11,153 nucleotides of DNA, taken from contig CAKUXT010000050.1 of NCBI GenBank assembly GCA_934700375.1, positions 1-11,153 of the forward strand, written 5' to 3'. The notes below the pieces were generated by a model. That model was given only the letters and a program-made list of their open reading frames with translations, searched no databases and was not told the origin of the DNA. The position numbers and the translations under genes are program-made. This stretch comes from an uncultured Bacilli bacterium. GTDB taxonomy: Bacteria; Bacillota_I; Bacilli_A; RFN20; CAG-288. This document shows, in pieces, positions 6,633 through 11,153 of the stretch (positions within the stretch are counted from its first letter, which is position 1; each line of letters opens with the position of its first letter).

Positions 6633-7562
6633 CTATCTTTCATAGTTTGAGAAGAACTTTTTCACATATTTGTCTACTTTGTCTTTCTCATTCTTATTAA
6701 GAACTTCATGATAGACCTTATCGACAGTGGCAGAGGCTCCTTTTGGTATCTTTGCTCCTAAGTCTTCTTCCATCTTCTCCCATTCTTTTAAGAAGGTGTA
6801 TCTTGCTATGACTGAACTTGCTGCAACAGAAGGATAGTAGGTTTCACCTTTTGTTCTGAAGTACAAGGGATTGGAAATCAACTCGTTTCCGACCAGTTTT
6901 TTATAATCATCCTCTCTTGTGAATTGATCGACATAGGTGATGATGTGATTCGAGAGATGATACTTCTCCATCAATCCTTTCTGAGAGAGATTGTGACACT
7001 TTGCCATCACTTTATGGATGTTGAAGTGATTGCTCGCCAACAAGGAAAGCTTTTGAGGAGAGACCATGACAACATAGTTCTTGATTCTTCTTTTCAGGAT
7101 AGGGCCGATGGAAAGAATATAGGGATCCTTCATCTTTTTGGAATCGTTGATCTCATAGCGCTCCAGAAAATCGATGTCGTCTTTATCGACATAGGAACTG
7201 ACAACGATAAGAGGTCCGAAGAAATCGCCAACACCGACCTCATCAGAACCAATCTGAGCGTGCAGGTCTTCCCAGTTCTGGAAATAGTCTTTCGGTGATA
7301 CTTCTTCTTTCTTTTCGCTAGGTTTGGTTATCGAAACCTGAGATTCAAAAAACTCGGCTTCCTCGATGCAGCTTTCATCTTCGGAAGAGAACACAATCGT
7401 ATAGATTTCTTTCTTGTTCTTATAAGCATGAATGGTGATTCCATTCTTCTTTGTCAGAAAGTATTCGTATGGTGTGTTGTCGTTTTTGATCTCGGTGGCA
7501 TGATAGAAGTCTTTGACTTCTTCCGCTTTGGCCTGATCGGCCTTGAATTTAGCATAATACAT
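6633..7562 (-). CDS. rnhC: Ribonuclease HIII
   Basis: Cuts the RNA strand of RNA-DNA hybrids such as R-loops and primers in the cytoplasm. Residues 1-90 form the N-terminal substrate-binding (TBP-like) domain that distinguishes HIII from HII. The catalytic domain begins with IGSDEVGVGDFFGPL (104-118), giving acidic ligands D107 and E108. DSKKM follows at 140-144, and VDQF gives D212. E240 in TKGE is the likely fourth ligand (DEDE pattern), and SVAASSVIARYTFL (245-258) is a hallmark of the family. The 309-residue length is typical. The start is fixed: an in-frame TGA lies five codons upstream (7577-7575) and there is no other start codon between. No SD precedes it; instead an extended -10 box lies 6 bases upstream. 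It is divergent from mutS2, and the rnhC/mutS2/uvrC neighbourhood is also known in Bacilli, with more genes between. Confidence 0.96.
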   Translation of the reverse strand: MYYAKFKADQAKAEEVKDFYHATEIKNDNTPYEYFLTKKNGITIHAYKNKKEIYTIVFSSEDESCIEEAEFFESQVSITKPSEKKEEVSPKDYFQNWEDLHAQIGSDEVGVGDFFGPLIVVSSYVDKDDIDFLERYEINDSKKMKDPYILSIGPILKRRIKNYVVMVSPQKLSLLASNHFNIHKVMAKCHNLSQKGLMEKYHLSNHIITYVDQFTREDDYKKLVGNELISNPLYFRTKGETYYPSVAASSVIARYTFLKEWEKMEEDLGAKIPKGASATVDKVYHEVLNKNEKDKVDKYVKKFFSNYER

Positions 7563-7568
7563 ATATTT

Positions 7569-7577
7569 AGTATATCA
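7569..7577 (-). promoter_or_regulatory. Extended -10 promoter of rnhC giving a leaderless start
   Basis: Read on the - strand, TGA plus TATACT (7577-7569) is an extended -10 element with a 5/6 match to TATAAT. Six bases separate it from the ATG at 7562, so the expected transcription start is the A of the start codon. No SD is present. The region about 17 bases upstream (7597-7592, TGGTCT) is a poor -35, consistent with reliance on the extended -10. Confidence 0.7.
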
Positions 7578-7603
7578 AACCAAAGAACATAAGACCATTT
7601 TTG

Positions 7604-7612
7604 TGATAAAAT
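7604..7612 (+). promoter_or_regulatory. Extended -10 promoter of mutS2 giving a leaderless start
   Basis: TGA plus TAAAAT (7604-7612) is an extended -10 element, followed by CATCCTT and then the ATG at 7620. Transcription should begin at or within one base of the start codon. No SD exists in the upstream sequence. A weak -35 (AGAACA, 7584-7589) sits at 17-base spacing. The promoter is back to back with that of rnhC, and the two occupy overlapping DNA. Confidence 0.7.
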
Positions 7613-7619
7613 CATCCTT

Positions 7620-9965
7620 ATGAAAGATAATATTTTAAACACAGAAATCAATCAGATCATCCAAGAGCTGAAGTCTTACTTTTCTCTTGATGGACTGAAG
7701 CAGAAATTCACTTACGAAGACTATAAAGCCAAAGATGCTGTTGAACTTGAGACATCGCATGAATACCTGGAAGAATTCTCCCGTTTCCTCTCTCAGGGAC
7801 ACCAGATTACCATTCCATCCTTGATGGATATGGAGGCACTTTTTGTCGCACTTGACAAAGGAAGAGTTTTATCCTGTCCGGAACTTTATGATATCGCTGA
7901 CTTATTGGCATGCAGTCAATATCTTTACGATATGTTCTATGACAAAAAGGACTTCTATCACCTCAATGATGATGCTCTTGACCTCAATCCTCTTGTTCCA
8001 TTGAAGAGAGATCTTGTCTCCTCTATCGATCAGGATATGACAGTCTCTGACAATGCCTCATCGAAACTGAAAGAAGTGAGAACGGAACTGAGAACAGTTC
8101 AGCATTCTCTTACGAACATCATGAATACTTACAGAAGCAAGTATTCGATGTACCTTTCAAGCGATGTCGTCTCTCTGAAAGGCGGGCAGGAAGCACTCCC
8201 GATCAAAATCAGCTGCAAGGGATCTGTAAGAGGTGCAGTCATCTCTTATTCTGCAACCGGTGAAACTGTTTTCATGGTACCCTATGAAGTCATCGATTTA
8301 AGAAACAAATACAATTCGTTGAAACAGGAAGAGAGCAATGAGGTCATGAAAGTCCTCACTGATCTCTCTGCAAAATGTGCAAAGCAGCTTTCCTATTTAA
8401 GAAAAGATTATGCGATTATCGAAACATTCGATCGCTATCTTGCCAGTGTCAGATACGGAAATGCCTTCAATGGAACGATATCTGTTCTCTCTGACAAAGA
8501 TCTTTTGTTAGATGCTTTCTTCCATCCTTTGCTGAAAGCCGAGAAAATCATTTCCAATACGATTGAACTCGGCGGAAATGAACCGCTCTCCTTATTGATT
8601 ACAGGTCCTAATGCCGGTGGTAAATCCATTCTGATCAAGGCTGTTGCCTTATCGGTCTGCATGGATAAATTAGGCCTTATGGTCCCTTGCCACAAAGAAG
8701 CAAAGATTCCGTTTATCGACCATGTCTGTTTCCTCGGCGGAGACAATCAGTCGGTCATGGATAACCTTTCAACCTTCTCATCCCACCTTCTTGGCATCAA
8801 GGAAATCACAGAGACCGCAACAAAGAATTCGCTTGTCATCATCGATGAAGTCGGTGAAGGAACTTCGCCGAAAGATGGTGAGGCTATCGGTGTTGCCATT
8901 CTGAAATATTTTGAAAGAGTCGGATGTTTTACACTCTTGACCTCCCACTTTGATGGCATGAAAATCTATGCGGCCGGCGATGAGAAGACTTTGACCGGTG
9001 CCATGGAATTCAACAACAATACCCTTAAGCCGACTTATCGTCTGCTTCTTCATACCACAGGAAAATCCTATGGTATCCTTTTAGCAAGACAGATGGGACT
9101 CAGTCAGGAAATCATCGACGATGCTGTCGCCTTCGAAAAGGAAAGAAGCAATCGTGATACGGATGCTTTGATGGAGAAGCTGACTGAGCAGGTTTCCATC
9201 AACCAGAAGAAAGAACGTGAACTCGAAAACAAGAAAAAAGATCTTGATAAGCTTTTGGAGAAGAGACAGAAAGCCATCGATGCCCTCAATGAGGAAAAGA
9301 ACTCCATTAAGATGAAGGCTGAGAGCAAGATTGAAAGACTTGTCGACCAGCGTATTGCTGAAATCAATAAAATCTGGGAATCCAAACAGGGAAAAGGAGA
9401 TCTCTCCTATTCGCAGATTTCTCAGGCAAAAGGCGAACTGAAAAAGATCAAAGTCGATGATGAACCTTCTTTAAGTGCAGTCGGCAAGGTTGTCGAACTG
9501 ACTGATTTGAAAGCCGGAGAGAAGGTTGAAGATGAAGACGGAAGAGTCGGTACTGTCATGGAAGTCAAAAAGAAGGAAGTCCTTCTTGATATGGACGGCT
9601 TAAGAATCAGAAGAAAGATTGCAGGATTGAAGAGAGCAAAACTCACTGCCAAGGATGTCAAAGTCAAGAAAGAGAGCTATGCCTCTATCGACAGTGCAAT
9701 TCTGAATCTTGGTCCTTCTCAGGGACTTGAAGTCAACATCATCGGTCTTCATGTCGATGAGGCGATGAGAAAGGTTGTCTCCTTCCTTGATTCTGCAAGA
9801 ATCCATCGCTATACGCCGGTGAGAATCATTCACGGCGCAGGAACTTTCGCTTTGAAGAATGCCGTCTGGAAGTATTTGTCGAATCATAAAGAATTTGTCA
9901 AAGACTACAGACTTGGCGGTGAAGGCGAAGGCGATTTAGGAGCAACAGTTGTCTATCTGAAATGA
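7620..9965 (+). CDS. mutS2: MutS2 ATPase with C-terminal Smr domain
   Basis: MutS2 proteins are MutS-like ATPases without the mismatch-recognition domain. They are linked to suppression of recombination and, in B. subtilis, to rescue of collided ribosomes. The 781-residue length is normal. The N-terminal half holds the core/clamp helices. Walker A is GPNAGGKS (329-336), DNLSTFSSHL (381-390) is the MutS signature region, Walker B is LVIIDEVGEGTS (405-416) with D409/E410, and TSHF is at 441-444. A charged coiled coil spans about 505-590, a KOW-like basic segment about 620-675, and the Smr domain 702-781. The Smr domain keeps HGAGTFALK (738-746), but the usual LDLR motif reads VNII (705-708). 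The start is fixed by an in-frame TAA at 7590-7592 with no other start codon between; there is no SD. The stop overlaps uvrC by 4 bases. Confidence 0.96.
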   Translation: MKDNILNTEINQIIQELKSYFSLDGLKQKFTYEDYKAKDAVELETSHEYLEEFSRFLSQGHQITIPSLMDMEALFVALDKGRVLSCPELYDIADLLACSQYLYDMFYDKKDFYHLNDDALDLNPLVPLKRDLVSSIDQDMTVSDNASSKLKEVRTELRTVQHSLTNIMNTYRSKYSMYLSSDVVSLKGGQEALPIKISCKGSVRGAVISYSATGETVFMVPYEVIDLRNKYNSLKQEESNEVMKVLTDLSAKCAKQLSYLRKDYAIIETFDRYLASVRYGNAFNGTISVLSDKDLLLDAFFHPLLKAEKIISNTIELGGNEPLSLLITGPNAGGKSILIKAVALSVCMDKLGLMVPCHKEAKIPFIDHVCFLGGDNQSVMDNLSTFSSHLLGIKEITETATKNSLVIIDEVGEGTSPKDGEAIGVAILKYFERVGCFTLLTSHFDGMKIYAAGDEKTLTGAMEFNNNTLKPTYRLLLHTTGKSYGILLARQMGLSQEIIDDAVAFEKERSNRDTDALMEKLTEQVSINQKKERELENKKKDLDKLLEKRQKAIDALNEEKNSIKMKAESKIERLVDQRIAEINKIWESKQGKGDLSYSQISQAKGELKKIKVDDEPSLSAVGKVVELTDLKAGEKVEDEDGRVGTVMEVKKKEVLLDMDGLRIRRKIAGLKRAKLTAKDVKVKKESYASIDSAILNLGPSQGLEVNIIGLHVDEAMRKVVSFLDSARIHRYTPVRIIHGAGTFALKNAVWKYLSNHKEFVKDYRLGGEGEGDLGATVVYLK

Positions 9966-11153
9966 GTTATCTCGATTATCCGATCTTGAAACAGAAGATC
10001 TCTCTTTTACCGGATAAGCCAGGCTCTTACCAGATGAAAGATGGTAATGGAGTCATCATTTACGTTGGAAAAGCAAAGTCGCTTCTGAAGAGAGTGAAGC
10101 AGTATTTCACAAGGCCGCAGGTGGGGAAAGTCGCGAGGATGGTTATGGAGATCCGCGACTTTGACATTATCGAGACAAACTCTGAAAAGGAAGCTCTTCT
10201 TTTAGAGATTTCTTTGATTCATAAATATTATCCTAAATATAACATCATGTTAATGGATGATAAGATGTATCCGTTTATTGCCCTTAAGAAGAACAATGAT
10301 CCTTATTTGAAGATCACACGTTCTGATAAAGAGAAAGGCTATTATTATTTCGGACCTTTTCCGAATTCTTCTCAGGCCTATAAGATGATCGATCTTCTCA
10401 ATAAGATCTATCCGCTTAGGAAATGCAACAACATTCCGCAGAAGCCGTGCCTCTATTATCATATGGGACAGTGTCTTGCTCCCTGTGTCAACAAAATCAA
10501 AGAAGAACAGTATCAGGAAATCGTTTCTTCCATCACTCGTTTCCTCAACGGAGATACGAGTGCGATTTTAGCAAAGCTCAAAGCAGAGATGAAGAAATAT
10601 GCTGATGCTTTGGAGTTTGAAAGAGCTGCGGATTATAAGAAACTGATCGATACTGTCAATGGTGTCACATCATCCCAGAAGATCATCTTCCAGGACCATG
10701 TATCACGTGATATTGTCTCCTATTCGATCCGAGAAGGCTATATCTGTGTTGTTTTCCTTCTTTATCGTAAAGGAGTACTTTTAGGAAAGAACTCCTATGT
10801 CGAAGAGCTTGATGATGATATCAATGAATTTTTGGAAAACATCATTTTCCAATTCTATGAGAAACATAAAGATCATCCAAAAGAACTGATCCTTCCTGTT
10901 CCTGAGATTGTTCCTGTCTTAAAGGAATCGCTTGACTTCAATGTCATCTGTCCGACAAGAGGCAAGAAGAAAGATCTGGTCTCTATGGCGCTTGAAAACT
11001 CCAAGCAGATGTTAGATCAGCACTTCCAGACGGCAAGGCTTAGTGATGATGTTCTCAAGCTTTTGGAAGAGCTGAAGGATAAACTCAATCTGAAGAAGAC
11101 ACCTTTGGATATCGAGCTTTATGATAACTCTCATATCCAGGGATATGATCCTG
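9962..11153 (+). CDS. uvrC: Excinuclease ABC subunit C, 5' part (3' end outside window)
   Basis: Nuclease subunit of UvrABC nucleotide excision repair; it cuts on both sides of bulky lesions after UvrB loading. About 397 of roughly 590-600 expected residues are present. The GIY-YIG domain starts with LPDKPGSYQMKD and IIYVGKAKSLLKRV, giving Y23, Y34 and R44; E82 and N94 (LLLEISLIHKYYPKYN) complete the site. YYYFGPFPNSSQAY and the four-Cys region RKCNN...KPCLYYHMGQCLAPC follow. A UVR (UvrB-binding) helix pair lies at about 203-238 (KYADALEFERAADYKKL). The RNase H-like nuclease domain begins near 380, with IELYDNSHIQGYDP giving catalytic D388, and is cut by the window edge. The family's GIY/GVY motif is GSY here. 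It is translationally coupled to mutS2 (ATGA overlap) and probably shares its leaderless promoter. Confidence 0.97.
   Translation, partial: MSYLDYPILKQKISLLPDKPGSYQMKDGNGVIIYVGKAKSLLKRVKQYFTRPQVGKVARMVMEIRDFDIIETNSEKEALLLEISLIHKYYPKYNIMLMDDKMYPFIALKKNNDPYLKITRSDKEKGYYYFGPFPNSSQAYKMIDLLNKIYPLRKCNNIPQKPCLYYHMGQCLAPCVNKIKEEQYQEIVSSITRFLNGDTSAILAKLKAEMKKYADALEFERAADYKKLIDTVNGVTSSQKIIFQDHVSRDIVSYSIREGYICVVFLLYRKGVLLGKNSYVEELDDDINEFLENIIFQFYEKHKDHPKELILPVPEIVPVLKESLDFNVICPTRGKKKDLVSMALENSKQMLDQHFQTARLSDDVLKLLEELKDKLNLKKTPLDIELYDNSHIQGYDP

Noticed and set aside
7454..7651. - strand frame of 65 codons spanning the rnhC/mutS2 gap
   Set aside because: It overlaps the start of rnhC in another frame and crosses both predicted promoters; it has no SD and no similarity I recognise.
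1..11153. Frequent GATC and TCGAT words
   Set aside because: They fall in codon pairs for Asp, Ile and Ser throughout and are explained by codon preference; no clustering at a regulatory site was seen.

Overview
The window looks like a chromosomal segment of a Firmicute, probably a Bacilli/Erysipelotrichia-type gut or host-associated bacterium. Three things suggest this. There is an RNase HIII and a MutS2. Arginine AGA codons and Shine-Dalgarno (SD) sites of the AGGAGG type are common. The gene order resembles two old Bacilli neighbourhoods: ileS-lspA-rluD(ylyB), and rnhC set divergently from a mutS2...uvrC block. GC content looks moderate (low-to-mid 40s percent by eye). I see no insertion sequence, prophage, CRISPR array, tRNA or rRNA. 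Genus-level assignment is not possible from this.

Region 1 (1-6176, + strand) is one tightly packed operon. It runs from the 3' three quarters of ileS (isoleucyl-tRNA synthetase) to lspA (lipoprotein signal peptidase, with an unusual charged C-terminal tail), a RluD-family pseudouridine synthase, a 621-residue lipoprotein of unknown function, and a SIMPL-domain protein. Neighbouring genes overlap by 4 or 20 bases or are 17 bases apart. The lipoprotein is an obvious client of the LspA encoded two genes upstream. Its sequence suggests an internal duplication with a 200-residue period.

Region 2 (6178-6224) is a 14-bp perfect hairpin with A-rich and T-rich flanks, which should terminate the converging operons on both strands. 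It contains the stop codon of the - strand gene.

Region 3 (6219-7562, - strand) holds rnhC (RNase HIII) followed by a small gene with a DUF3221-like C-terminal motif. The small gene has its own SD and a perfect TATAAT box.

Region 4 (7620-11153, + strand) holds mutS2 and, overlapping it by 4 bases, the first two thirds of uvrC. The theme of regions 3 and 4 is nucleic-acid repair and quality control: RNA-DNA hybrid removal, MutS2 and nucleotide excision.

The most interesting signal is the 57-bp gap between rnhC and mutS2. Both start codons are fixed by upstream in-frame stops, neither has an SD, and each lies 6-7 bases downstream of an extended -10 box (TGATATACT and TGATAAAAT). Both transcripts therefore look leaderless, and the two promoters overlap so closely that polymerases may exclude each other. 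I found no clearly new multi-gene defence or biosynthetic system. The other unusual points are the duplicated lipoprotein paired with a cytoplasmic SIMPL protein, the extended LspA, and a MutS2 whose Smr domain has lost the usual LDLR motif.
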